Under the pieces are notes generated by a model. That model saw nothing but the letters and a program-made list of their open reading frames with translations. It was not told where the DNA came from and made no database searches. Below, piece after piece: positions 1-7,636 of a stretch of 31,291 nt of DNA. The DNA is from a virus, in IMG/VR virus record IMGVR_UViG_3300010885_052864, positions 1 through 31,291 of that record; one strand, written 5' to 3'. The stretch's first letter is position 1; each line of letters starts with the position of its first letter. The translations under genes were made by a program, and so were the position numbers.

Positions 1-1
1 T

Positions 2-400
2 CAGTTCAACGAACATCCTTGCGTAGTTCAATCATTCACTTACGACTTACCTGCAGACGTAGACTACATACGTGCTCGCAGTCAAAACGTCACCAACAGT
101 AACATGCTTAACAAACGCCAAAGTACCAATGCCACAGGTCCTGGCACAACCTGGGGCAATGGCATTGTGGGACAAGCATTGACTACAATTGGTCGATTAA
201 CTGCTGCCAAATTGCCCAAAGGAGCAATGAACACACCGCCAGCACCAGCATCATTTGGTCAAAACAGCCCGACCTATGTGCCAACAAAGATGACCATAGC
301 CATATCACTGCTGCCGGTTCAAAGCCGTAAACAACAAAGCCAGCAGTTCAGTCTACGACAGTATGCCAATGGCGACCTACTCAAAGGAGGATTCTGGTAA
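2..400 (+). CDS. Baseplate tail-tube cap, gp48-like (3' part)
   Basis: The frame is open from the left edge, so this is the last 132 codons of a gene that begins outside the window; the internal ATG at 104 is not a likely start. The visible part opens with a segment (EHPCVVQSFTYDLPADVDYI) of the type seen in T4 gp48/gp54 tube-cap and tube-initiator proteins and ends with FSLRQYANGDLLKGGFW, resembling the conserved gp48 C-terminus in T4-like phages. In T4, gp48 sits on the central hub and caps the baseplate end of the tail tube. The next gene is gp53, the expected neighbour in T4-like marine phages. Its stop overlaps the gp53 start by one base. Assignment to gp48 rather than gp54 rests on the tail motif and synteny. 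Confidence 0.72.
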   Translation, partial: QFNEHPCVVQSFTYDLPADVDYIRARSQNVTNSNMLNKRQSTNATGPGTTWGNGIVGQALTTIGRLTAAKLPKGAMNTPPAPASFGQNSPTYVPTKMTIAISLLPVQSRKQQSQQFSLRQYANGDLLKGGFW

Positions 401-699
401 TGGCAACCTACAACGCAACCAGTCCGTACTACACCACAGGTTACAGTCAGTTCTTTTTGGACACCATGGTGAATAGACCAATACCCAGTCAAAGTGATGA
501 CCTGCCGTTCACAATCAATCAAACATATCAGTATCGTCCAGACCTGTTGGCATTCGACCTGTATGACAACGGCGGCCTGTGGTGGGTGTTTTATCAACGC
601 AATCCCAACACACTGACAAAACCACCATTGGACTTTGTCATTGACACATTTATCTACGTGCCCAAGATGAGCACACTGCGTACAGTACTGGGATTTTAA
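400..699 (+). CDS. 53: Baseplate wedge subunit gp53
   Basis: This 99-residue protein has the gp53 pattern: an N-terminal SPYYTT segment, then YRPDLLAFDLYDNGGLWWVF around residues 45-65, then a run ending in YVPKMSTLRTVL near the C-terminus. In T4, gp53 (196 aa) clamps neighbouring wedges together around the hub; the marine T4-like versions are shorter, as here. The start is well fixed: AAAGGAGG at 383-390 lies nine bases before the ATG, and the ATG shares one base with the stop of the gp48-like gene, so the two are probably translationally coupled. The next gene follows after three bases. No cysteines, signal peptide or membrane segment are visible. Confidence 0.85.
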   Translation: MATYNATSPYYTTGYSQFFLDTMVNRPIPSQSDDLPFTINQTYQYRPDLLAFDLYDNGGLWWVFYQRNPNTLTKPPLDFVIDTFIYVPKMSTLRTVLGF

Positions 700-702
700 A
701 CT

Positions 703-2211
703 ATGGCAACAGCAGCAGAAATTGAACAACAACTGGCAGCGGCCCGTGCGACCTTGGGCCAATTGGAGGCCAACCAAGGCGCCGTACTGCGTGAAGTTGG
801 TGTGTTGAACGCTGAAAAAGCTGAGTTAATATCTACCGCCGGAAGACTATATCAAGGTGGCGATCCAGCTGGAGCAAAACTTCTACGCGAACAAGCTGGC
901 GCACTTGAAGATAAGGCTTACGCACTGCAAACAGGTCCGGCAGCACAAGCACTGGCAGCCGAACAAGCAAAAATTCGAACTCTTGAAAATGATCTGTATA
1001 GAGCACAGCAAAAAGCAGAGTTTGATGCAAAACAAGCATCTGGTCCCACTGCTACAGCCGAAGTAAAAGAATCTGCAGATGGTGCTACACAGAATCCCCC
1101 AACACCACCTGCCAGCACCGGTCGGTTAACCACCACCGAAGCTGCCACACTGGCACAAAACACTGAAACCGGAACCAACCCTCCTGTAAAGACTCTAACA
1201 CAGACACAAAGCGTTCCGCCTCCACTTCCTCCTGGCGCTAACACCCCGTCAGAAGGTCGTCCTGGAGGAGAACCAGGTGCAGCCGCCACAGGAGAAGATG
1301 GTGCATCACGGGCCAACACAAAACAAATTCTTGACACTGTTGGCAATAAACCATTTGAGCCCAAGGACAATGTGTTGGATCAGTACGCCAGCTATACCTA
1401 CAACATTGGCTGGTACATACTGACACCAGAACAGTATACTAAGTTACAAACCAGTGCCAAACCGTCAATAAGTCAGTACAATCTACTGATGCAGAGCGGT
1501 GGCGCACCAGCGGTACAACCAGACCTTATTGATGCGTCCGGAAGAAGAAATGCGGCCAGCGATCCTAGATCAACCACCTATACCGGTCCCGCGGCTGCAA
1601 TAGGCCGCAATCCATTTTTTGGATTGGATTATTATCTTGATAACGTTGAACTAACAAGTACTATAGCTGGCAAAGGTGCCGGCAGAGCAAATAATGTAGG
1701 CAGCCTAAAGTTCACAGTGACTGAACCGGCAAACATAACATTGATCAACAATCTGTACAAAGCAGTAAAACAATTGTATCCTGACACTAACGCCACTTAC
1801 AGCGACGCATACTACGCATTGATCATAAGATTCTATGGATACGACGAAACTGGAAAAATTGTACAGGCCCGCAATGGGGATAATAACAACGCTGTTGTGG
1901 AAAAAATTATACCTTTTAAATTGAGCAATATTGAATTTACTGTGTCTAACAAGCTGGTTGAATATCAAGTCACAGCAGTCGGAACTCCTTATGACATTGG
2001 GTTTGGTTCAAACCTAGGTGTAATCAAAGAAAAAATTGAAGTTTCTGGTGCCACGGTAAAAGATCTAATGACCAAAGGTGCTGGACCGGTAGAAGTATCA
2101 CCAGATGATGGAAGAGCATCAACTACTACCCCACAGACTCTGATAATCGACGGAACGCCTAATCAAGAGCTAGGTGGTGGAACCATCAACAGCTTAGGAG
2201 CAGGAGCATAA
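703..2211 (+). CDS. Baseplate hub-like structural protein with N-terminal coiled coil
   Basis: This 502-residue protein has three parts. Residues about 5-115 are rich in Ala, Gln, Glu and Leu and look like a long coiled coil. Residues about 118-215 are a Pro/Thr/Gly-rich linker. Residues about 225-450 form a folded domain with YTYNIGWYILTPEQ, FFGLDYYLDNVELTS, YYALIIRFYGYDETG and FKLSNIEFTVSNKLVEYQV, a pattern I associate with conserved virion structural proteins near gp5 in large marine myoviruses. Its place between gp53 and gp5 suggests a hub role like that of T4 gp27, but I cannot show homology to gp27. Residues 277-292 carry a motif repeated in the next protein. A coiled coil this close to the hub could also have a tape- or chaperone-like role. 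Confidence 0.6.
   Translation: MATAAEIEQQLAAARATLGQLEANQGAVLREVGVLNAEKAELISTAGRLYQGGDPAGAKLLREQAGALEDKAYALQTGPAAQALAAEQAKIRTLENDLYRAQQKAEFDAKQASGPTATAEVKESADGATQNPPTPPASTGRLTTTEAATLAQNTETGTNPPVKTLTQTQSVPPPLPPGANTPSEGRPGGEPGAAATGEDGASRANTKQILDTVGNKPFEPKDNVLDQYASYTYNIGWYILTPEQYTKLQTSAKPSISQYNLLMQSGGAPAVQPDLIDASGRRNAASDPRSTTYTGPAAAIGRNPFFGLDYYLDNVELTSTIAGKGAGRANNVGSLKFTVTEPANITLINNLYKAVKQLYPDTNATYSDAYYALIIRFYGYDETGKIVQARNGDNNNAVVEKIIPFKLSNIEFTVSNKLVEYQVTAVGTPYDIGFGSNLGVIKEKIEVSGATVKDLMTKGAGPVEVSPDDGRASTTTPQTLIIDGTPNQELGGGTINSLGAGA
1531..1578 (+). repeat. SGRR-AASDPRSTT motif, copy 1
   Basis: This stretch encodes residues 277-292 of the 502-aa protein (D-A-SGRR-N-AASDPRSTT). It matches 2357-2404 in the next gene at 42 of 48 bases, counted by eye, although the two proteins are otherwise dissimilar around it. 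It lies in a loop-like, Gly/Ala/Ser-rich stretch just ahead of the conserved FFGLDYY block. Confidence 0.8.
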
Positions 2212-2212
2212 C

Positions 2213-3499
2213 ATGGCCACAGGATTTCAACTTACTCCAGAAGAATTACGAATTATAGCAGAGAACGGCAGCCCGCGAGATCAAGCTGCTGCTGCCAGCG
2301 GCCGATTTGCACAAACATTTAATCAATCCATTGCCAATCAAGGAGTCAGAACTCTAGATTCGTCTGGAAGAAGAACTGCGGCCAGCGACCCTAGGTCAAC
2401 TACCAATAAAGCAACTAGACAAGCACCGCCCAAGGCCAACGCAGCCCCCAGTGTCAGCAAAAATCTTGCACAAGGACTGATGGAAAGTCTAAACGCACAA
2501 GAAGCTGAGTTGATCAAAAATGGCGTATGGGAAGTTGCAAACCGGTACAGTGTAGAATTTGCCCCGGCATCATTGGGCGACGCTCGTGTTACTAAATTTG
2601 GTAAAGCCGACAAAGCAAAAGTACCAATGCAACAATCAAAGAATCCAGCTGACCGAGTTAATCCCGAAAGTAACTCAGTTGCCTACGATTTTAGAACACA
2701 GATTTTTGCAGCAGGCACGCCAATTCTAGTGATTATGGATGAGATATTAAAAAACAGCTCATACATTGCTGACCAGGCCAGAGCATTTGTTGATCAAGTA
2801 AGTGGGTTAACCAAACAACAAAAGCCATTGGGAAATTTAGTATGGTACAAAATTTCTGTAGGTGCCACTCCAATAGAGCCATTTGATAAAAAACGTGATG
2901 CATACGCACAAAATATCAAATATGTAATTTCTGCGTATCCTATAAACAGCATGCAAAGCGAATATTTTCCAGAATGTAATATACGAGGCCGCCACAAAAG
3001 TTACAAGTACTGGTTCACTGGACAAAACACACAGGTGTTGTCATTTGAGCAAAAGTTCAACAGTTTATACGGAACAACATTTACCAACCCAAATGAATTA
3101 ACAACCACCAGGATAGCTGCCAATACTCTTATAAGGCCGCGCCGCGAGTATCAGGCAGCAGTGTCTGACAGCAACAGTCAAGGCGCTGAAAAAAATGCCA
3201 ATTCAGTGGGTGCATCGGCTGCTGATTATTTGTATAATAAAGCAGACCTTGGTGAGGCCAATTTAACCATTGTTGGCGATCCAGCATGGATACAACAGGG
3301 CGAACTGGCTCACTCTCTTGATGCGGCAAGTTTTAATTTTGATCCGTTTAATCCAGATGGATCAATCAACTATGACGCACAAGAAATTGTGTTTGATATA
3401 CAATGGAACCCCGGCGTGGATTATGACTTGACTGGCACTGGCCTGGCCAACCCTAATGTGTCAGAAAATCCACAGGCAGTGTACACATACAAAGCATGA
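2213..3499 (+). CDS. Baseplate hub-like structural protein, probably the 5' part of a frameshifted gene
   Basis: This 428-residue reading frame has an unstructured N-terminus (about 1-85) that includes the SGRR-AASDPRSTT motif at residues 49-64. A folded region follows with NGVWEVANRYSVEFAPASLG, FRTQIFAAGTPILVIMDEIL, LVWYKISVGATPIEPFDKKR, YPINSMQSEYFPECNIRGRH and TQVLSFEQKFNSLYGTTF. Position and style suggest a hub component (gp27-like role), but family identity is not secure. The start is supported by AGGAG at 2202-2206, six bases ahead. The frame ends abruptly after YTYKA, and the plus-one frame immediately continues with EVVSKFSKGKFTQDIKGIF, which reads like the missing C-terminal strand of this protein. 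The native product is therefore probably about 576 aa, made by frameshifting, or the gene is broken or mis-sequenced here. Confidence 0.6.
   Translation: MATGFQLTPEELRIIAENGSPRDQAAAASGRFAQTFNQSIANQGVRTLDSSGRRTAASDPRSTTNKATRQAPPKANAAPSVSKNLAQGLMESLNAQEAELIKNGVWEVANRYSVEFAPASLGDARVTKFGKADKAKVPMQQSKNPADRVNPESNSVAYDFRTQIFAAGTPILVIMDEILKNSSYIADQARAFVDQVSGLTKQQKPLGNLVWYKISVGATPIEPFDKKRDAYAQNIKYVISAYPINSMQSEYFPECNIRGRHKSYKYWFTGQNTQVLSFEQKFNSLYGTTFTNPNELTTTRIAANTLIRPRREYQAAVSDSNSQGAEKNANSVGASAADYLYNKADLGEANLTIVGDPAWIQQGELAHSLDAASFNFDPFNPDGSINYDAQEIVFDIQWNPGVDYDLTGTGLANPNVSENPQAVYTYKA
2357..2404 (+). repeat. SGRR-AASDPRSTT motif, copy 2
   Basis: This stretch encodes residues 49-64 of the 428-aa protein (D-S-SGRR-T-AASDPRSTT). 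It is the partner of the copy at 1531-1578. Of the six base differences, four leave the amino acid unchanged and two change it (A to S, N to T), which points to selection on the peptide. Confidence 0.8.
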
Positions 3500-3944
3500 A
3501 GTGGTTAGCAAATTCAGCAAAGGCAAGTTTACACAAGACATTAAGGGAATTTTTATTGATCTAGTTGACCTTACTGCACAACCGGCTGTTGCAGATTCCA
3601 ATCAAACCAACGCTGAAACTGCCAGACTGGCAAGACAAAACGCTGATGCTGGTGTGCGTCCATCGGCCATGGCAACAGCAGTTCGTACTCCGCCTCCACT
3701 TGGTGCCACCAGTGTCACAACCAACCAGCCAACATCGGCAATAGCAAAAGGAACACAACAGTTGTTAAATCCGCCGCAAACCACCAATCCAAGTCTCACA
3801 CAACTGCAGTCTAGTCAAGCATATATAAGTGCCCGTAGGTCTGGAGCAACACCACAGGCAGCGTTAGATGCGGCAAGACAAAGTTTTAGTGCCAATGGCA
3901 CAGGCAGTGTTGTGCCAGTTCAACCAATCAATAGAGATACATAA
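3456..3944 (+). CDS. C-terminal extension of the hub-like protein in the +1 frame (possible separate small gene)
   Basis: The longest reading has 162 residues from an ATG at 3456, but that start has no Shine-Dalgarno sequence and lies 44 bases inside the preceding gene; the GTG at 3501 also lacks one. From codon 3498 the frame reads EVVSKFSKGKFTQDIKGIF, then a Pro/Thr/Gln-rich low-complexity tail with PPPLGATS and QQLLNPPQTTNPS. A strand-like K-F-x-K-G-K-F-T-Q-D-I pattern is typical of the C-terminal end of a phage structural domain rather than the beginning of a protein. I therefore read this as the second part of the 2213 gene, joined by a +1 shift at 3497. A free-standing 148-162 aa protein is the alternative. 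Its stop overlaps the gp5 start by one base. Confidence 0.5.
   Translation: MCQKIHRQCTHTKHEVVSKFSKGKFTQDIKGIFIDLVDLTAQPAVADSNQTNAETARLARQNADAGVRPSAMATAVRTPPPLGATSVTTNQPTSAIAKGTQQLLNPPQTTNPSLTQLQSSQAYISARRSGATPQAALDAARQSFSANGTGSVVPVQPINRDT
3494..3501 (+). other. Candidate +1 frameshift site (GCA TGA A)
   Basis: The zero frame reads TAC AAA GCA TGA. Skipping one base at the TGA gives GAA GTG GTT AGC in the +1 frame, so the protein would run YTYKA-EVVSKF. A sense codon followed by UGA is the arrangement used by the known +1 sites of bacterial prfB and eukaryotic antizyme. I do not see a prfB-type upstream stimulatory Shine-Dalgarno element, so a natural or assembly single-base insertion (the T of TGA) explains it equally well. 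Confidence 0.45.
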
Positions 3945-5473
3945 TGGCAGATAATATTATCAGAACCAATGGCACTGCGCCAAATTATAAACTTGACCGT
4001 GGCGGCATGACCTCGCAGTTTGGACCATTCATTGGGATAGTAAAAAACAACGTGGACCCTACCAGACAAGGCCGTTTACAAGTTTACATTGAACAGTTTG
4101 CTGGTGGAAACCCTGACGATAAAACAGCATGGACCACAGTGAGTTATTGTCCACCATTTTACGGCGCAACTCCTCCGAGGCCCGGTAAAAAAGGTGACAC
4201 TGACAGTGTTGGCGGATACCTTGATGGTAATCCGCAAAGTTACGGCATGTGGTTTACACCACCCGATGTTGGAGTCAGTGTATTATGTGTTTTTGCCAGC
4301 GGCGACCCCAGCCTTGGATATTACATAGGGTGTATTCCTGATCAAGGCATAACGCATATGGTTCCTGCAATTGGATCAAGCAAGGCGTTTGACCTGCAAA
4401 ACAGCGATCAAAAAAGCTATTACAATGGCGCCACAGTGTTGCCAGTAACTGAAATCAATCCAAACAATTCTAAAATTGATGATAACCCACAGTTTTTTAA
4501 TCAACCAAAGCCAGTACACAGTTTTCTAGCCGCAGAAATGTTCCAGCAAGGCACACTTGGCGATCCACAGCGTGGACCTATAGGATCAACCAGTCAACGA
4601 GAAAGTCCCAGTGCTGTGTTCGGAGTAAGCACCCCGGGTCGAGCTGTGTACCAAGGTGGATTAACTGAATCTAAAATTAAGGACCGCATTACGGCCGGAT
4701 CAATCTCTGCCGCAGACGTCACTATAATTGGTCGCCAAGGCGGTCACAGCATTGTGCTTGACGATGGCAACTTGGAAGGCAACGATCAGTTAGTACGAAT
4801 TCGCACTGCCGGCGGACATCAAATCACCATGAGTGACGACGGCAACTTTTTTTACATCATACATGCCAATGGTCAAGCGTGGTTAGAATTTGGACAAGAA
4901 GGCACAGTTGATGTGTATGCCACAAACTCAGTTAATGTTCGCACACAAGGCACAATTAATCTACACGCAGACAAAGACATTAATATGTTTGCTGGCGGCA
5001 CAATCAATATGAAAAGCATGACCGGTACAACGTTAGAAAGTGAAAGAACAATAACCCTGGCCAGCAATGCTGAAATGACTCTTTACAGTAAAGCTCGCAT
5101 TGGGGTACGTGCCGACGGCAGTCTTGCCGTGGTCAGCAACAATGGATCCTGGAACGCAGGTAGTGCAATGGTATTGCGAGCAGGCGGAATTGATCTCAAT
5201 GGCGGATCTGCTGAAAATGTAGAACCTCCTGTCAAACTAGAAAAACGCATAATGCCCGACACCGAGTTCAACAATGCCACAGGCTGGCAAATATCAGCCA
5301 CAGGATTGGAAAGTATTGTGACACGAGCTCCCACACACGAACCGTGGCCGTTCCATAATCAGGGCGTTGAAGTTGAAGTTGCTATGGAGGAAGGACAGCC
5401 AACTACCCCGCCCAACACTCCGCCATTGCCATCAGGCTGGAGTGGGACAGTGACAGGTGCGTCAAATGGTTAA
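3944..5473 (+). CDS. 5: Baseplate central spike, gp5-like, without lysozyme domain
   Basis: This 509-residue protein is the hub spike. Residues about 25-148 form an OB-fold of the gp5/VgrG type (FIGIVKNNVDPTRQGRLQVY; WFTPPDVGVSVLCVF; GYYIGCIPD). Residues about 265-423 are short beta-helix repeats (QLVRIRTAGGHQITMSDDG, VNVRTQGTINLHADKDINMF, ITLASNAEMTLYS) that trimerise into the membrane-piercing needle in this family. A tail after about 424 includes APTHEPWPFHNQGV. T4 gp5 (575 aa) carries a lysozyme domain between the two parts. Here the roughly 110-residue linker (150-260) shows no lysozyme motif; instead it holds RESPSAVFGVSTPGRAVYQG. Peptidoglycan cleavage would have to come from another protein. 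The start shares one base with the upstream stop. Confidence 0.88.
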   Translation: MADNIIRTNGTAPNYKLDRGGMTSQFGPFIGIVKNNVDPTRQGRLQVYIEQFAGGNPDDKTAWTTVSYCPPFYGATPPRPGKKGDTDSVGGYLDGNPQSYGMWFTPPDVGVSVLCVFASGDPSLGYYIGCIPDQGITHMVPAIGSSKAFDLQNSDQKSYYNGATVLPVTEINPNNSKIDDNPQFFNQPKPVHSFLAAEMFQQGTLGDPQRGPIGSTSQRESPSAVFGVSTPGRAVYQGGLTESKIKDRITAGSISAADVTIIGRQGGHSIVLDDGNLEGNDQLVRIRTAGGHQITMSDDGNFFYIIHANGQAWLEFGQEGTVDVYATNSVNVRTQGTINLHADKDINMFAGGTINMKSMTGTTLESERTITLASNAEMTLYSKARIGVRADGSLAVVSNNGSWNAGSAMVLRAGGIDLNGGSAENVEPPVKLEKRIMPDTEFNNATGWQISATGLESIVTRAPTHEPWPFHNQGVEVEVAMEEGQPTTPPNTPPLPSGWSGTVTGASNG

Positions 5474-5996
5474 GTTTACATTTGCATTGCCAAACGGACA
5501 GTTGTTCGCATTGGATGGCCCCAGCGGCGCCACGCGAGCACAAGCAGAAAAAATATATCTTCAACAGCTGGCTGCTGGTGCATTCGTTGGGTTAAGGTCT
5601 GGCGATCAATTACAGTCTCGAGAAAACACAACAATTCAATTTACTCAATCTCGTCTTGATCGTGGCACAGCAGGTGTCCCGGATACGCCGTTGCTGGCAA
5701 TTTATAATGGTGGCGTAATATCTTCGTTGCCTGTGCTTTCTAATGTTCCAATCAACAACGGCATCACGGTAGCAGACTATGTGGGTCAATCAACAGTGAC
5801 CGAAGGCATCGGTCCACTATCAACCGCACAAGTACAGGCTGTGATGGCTGCTGTTGCGGCCAGTGTGTGTCAACCTGCCGATGTAGTAACTGATGAACTG
5901 GGTGTTGGCAAGTATGGACTGAGTGCGCAACAATTAGAAGACGCCGGATATTTAAAATGCGGCACTACCGCTAGATTTTTAGGACAAGCACAATGA
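5466..5996 (+). CDS. Conserved baseplate/structural protein downstream of gp5
   Basis: I place the start at ATG 5466 (176 aa, MVKFTFALPNGQLF), overlapping the gp5 stop by eight bases; the frame is also open from 5457. The N-terminus (LFALDGPSGATRAQAEKIYL followed by QLAAGAFVGLRSGDQL, about residues 12-50) and the C-terminus (GVGKYGLSAQQLEDAGYLK) are patterns I recall from hub-adjacent proteins of large marine phages. The C-terminal helix resembles a small helical binding domain in which a solitary GYLK precedes a Gly-Thr turn. Its stop overlaps the next start in an ATGA, so the two products are probably made in equal amounts. In relatives the two may be a single polypeptide. Function is unknown; a hub or spike accessory role is inferred from position only. 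Confidence 0.6.
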   Translation: MVKFTFALPNGQLFALDGPSGATRAQAEKIYLQQLAAGAFVGLRSGDQLQSRENTTIQFTQSRLDRGTAGVPDTPLLAIYNGGVISSLPVLSNVPINNGITVADYVGQSTVTEGIGPLSTAQVQAVMAAVAASVCQPADVVTDELGVGKYGLSAQQLEDAGYLKCGTTARFLGQAQ

Positions 5997-7216
5997 CCGG
6001 ATTAACTGATGTATTGAAAAGTCCCAGTGTATGGACAGGCAAAGATGGAGTTGCTGGAGTAACAGACTTGTTAAAAAATCCTCCACTGCAGGATAAAATA
6101 CAGTTTGGATTAATGAAGTCTAGTTTTGACACCTTGGTTAAAACTGGAGAAATTGTAACTCCTGGCACAGATTTAAAAGCACCAACCGGCCTGTTATATA
6201 ATGCGGCTGCAAATGCTGGAAAAAGTTTGATATCACCCACTGCTGGTCTAGTAGAAGTTCCTAAAGAACTAGGCAGTCTATCTTCTGGCAGCTTATCTAG
6301 TTTAACCGGCGGGTTTGCCAGTGCGTTAAAAGGAGCAGGAGTTGACTTGGCCACAGGAAAAATTTCTACAGTAGAATCAGCATTTGCGTCAGGCGGGGTT
6401 TCTGGAGCCGCTGGAGCACTGTCTGGGGCATTATCAGGTGTCACTGGAGCTCTTGGCAGCGCAGCCGGCGGTATCACTAGCAACTTCGGCAGTGTGTCAT
6501 CATTGGCCAATAACGGTACAGCGCAACTGGGCGGGCTGTTAGCAAATGCCAGTAAGTATGGAGTTGGCACAGCAGTTGAATGGGCTAAAACTACATCTGG
6601 AGCCACTGGTGCGATAGCAGGAATATCTGGCAATTTAACCAGTGGGTTTGCTAGTAGTCTACAAGGAGCAGGAGTTGATCTTGCAACTGGTAGAATTGCG
6701 GCAGTAGACTCGGCATTTGCATCAGGTGGCGTAACCGGAGCAGTCGGAGCATTATCTGGAGCACTCGGAGGCGCTACCAATAGATTAACATCTGGACTAA
6801 CAACTCAAATGGATTCACTGGCCAAACAAGGAGAGTTTGCAGTTAACTTCAGTGACTTTAAATTGCCAGCCGCAGTGGCCGGCATTGTTCCGGCTGCTGG
6901 ATTTAAAGGAACCATTGATAGGTCTACATTAAATGCGGCAACTGCTAAATTAATTGGTAGTGATAAAATAGGATTGCCTGACTTTAGTCCACAGGCACTT
7001 GACACATCTGCACTAACTGATGCCGCAAACAAGGCCAAAGGATTGTTAACTGGCGGCCTGGATGCCAATGGATTGCTGTCCAGGGCGTCTGGTGCAGGAG
7101 GACTAGCCTCACTTGACAGCAAAATTAATGCATTAGGTGATCCTAATGCCCCACCATATACCGGCACTGATCCTGTTATTAGGGCAAGATTGGGATTGCC
7201 ACCAGTTGCTGCTTGA
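5993..7216 (+). CDS. Ala/Gly-rich structural protein with an internal duplication
   Basis: This 407-residue protein begins with a conserved-looking block, LKSPSVWTGKDGVAGVTDLL then LQDKIQFGLMKSSFDTLVKT (residues about 8-55). It continues as a long Gly/Ala/Ser/Leu-rich region (about 75-270) and ends with a region containing LGDPNAPPYTGTDPVIRARL. Residues 104-152 and 215-263 are an ungapped internal repeat (37 of 49 identical by eye; spacing 111 residues). The composition suggests amphipathic or membrane-seeking helices of the kind seen in tape-measure, pilot or hub proteins, but there is no clear single membrane span. It starts in an ATGA overlap with the previous gene and is followed by a 19-base gap before gp25. 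No enzymatic motif is visible. Confidence 0.55.
   Translation: MTGLTDVLKSPSVWTGKDGVAGVTDLLKNPPLQDKIQFGLMKSSFDTLVKTGEIVTPGTDLKAPTGLLYNAAANAGKSLISPTAGLVEVPKELGSLSSGSLSSLTGGFASALKGAGVDLATGKISTVESAFASGGVSGAAGALSGALSGVTGALGSAAGGITSNFGSVSSLANNGTAQLGGLLANASKYGVGTAVEWAKTTSGATGAIAGISGNLTSGFASSLQGAGVDLATGRIAAVDSAFASGGVTGAVGALSGALGGATNRLTSGLTTQMDSLAKQGEFAVNFSDFKLPAAVAGIVPAAGFKGTIDRSTLNAATAKLIGSDKIGLPDFSPQALDTSALTDAANKAKGLLTGGLDANGLLSRASGAGGLASLDSKINALGDPNAPPYTGTDPVIRARLGLPPVAA
6302..6448 (+). repeat. Internal direct repeat, copy 1
   Basis: This encodes residues 104-152 of the 407-aa protein, including GAGVDLATGK and SAFASGG. It aligns without gaps to 6635-6781. Confidence 0.8.
6635..6781 (+). repeat. 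Internal direct repeat, copy 2
   Basis: This encodes residues 215-263 (GAGVDLATGR, SAFASGGVTG) and is the second copy of the duplicated block. The start-to-start spacing of 333 bases keeps the reading frame. Confidence 0.8.
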
Positions 7217-7235
7217 ATAACTGAGTAAATACAAT

Positions 7236-7610
7236 ATGACAACATTTGTAGGATTTAACACAATCAACCAGCCGAAGAAGTTTACACTGGTAGACTTTGA
7301 ATTGATCAAGCGTGACTTGTTGAATGCATTTAACATACAGCAAGGGCAACTGGTTGGACGGCCTGGCTACGGTACAGTGATCTGGAGTTATCTGTTTGAA
7401 AATCAAACACAAGACACTGAGCGAGCAATCCTAGCAGAAATACAACGTGTGGCCGGCTTAGATCCTAGAATCTACATTGAATCTGTCGAAATGTTTCCGC
7501 AAGACAACGGCATACTGATACAGATTGCACTGACCACAGTGCCCGGGCAAACAACACAGTTCTTGTCATTGTTTTTTGATCAGCAAAATCAGACTGCGGG
7601 CTACGTGTAA
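7236..7610 (+). CDS. 25: Baseplate wedge subunit gp25
   Basis: This 124-residue protein has the length and pattern of the GPW/gp25 family (T4 gp25 is 132 aa). The signature is an N-terminal strand and helix (FTLVDFELIKRDLLNAF), then a loop QLVGRPGYGTVIWSYLFE (about residues 38-55) equivalent to the family's p-G-x-G-s-x-l-w-x-l-l-f motif, then a helix and RIYIESVEMFPQDNGILIQI. In T4-like baseplates gp25 sits in the wedge core beside gp6 and nucleates sheath assembly. The next gene is gp6, as in T4-like genomes. The Shine-Dalgarno signal is weak, and the sequence just upstream (AGTAAATA at 7224-7231) only partly resembles a late promoter. Confidence 0.9.
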   Translation: MTTFVGFNTINQPKKFTLVDFELIKRDLLNAFNIQQGQLVGRPGYGTVIWSYLFENQTQDTERAILAEIQRVAGLDPRIYIESVEMFPQDNGILIQIALTTVPGQTTQFLSLFFDQQNQTAGYV

Positions 7611-7636
7611 ACATAAACTGGGTGGTTTATTTTCGC

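Noticed and set aside
104-400. ATG at 104 as the start of a separate 98-aa gene
   Set aside because: The same frame is open to the left edge and the upstream residues match the gp48-like pattern, so it is an internal Met.
319-777. Minus-strand frame of 152 codons
   Set aside because: It lies opposite gp48 and gp53, which are well supported, and its translation is Cys-rich without any recognisable motif.
3496-3564. ATG at 3496 overlapping the TGA as a coupled start
   Set aside because: It is in the third frame and reaches a stop after 22 codons, so it does not explain the downstream coding frame.
5971-6780. Long minus-strand frame (269 codons) opposite the Ala/Gly-rich gene
   Set aside because: It is Pro/Ala/Val-rich in the way expected for the mirror of a GC-rich repetitive coding sequence, it has no ribosome site, and no other minus-strand gene exists in the window.
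7224-7231. AGTAAATA before gp25 as a late promoter
   Set aside because: Only six of eight bases match, and it is five bases from the ATG, so a transcript would begin inside the gene.
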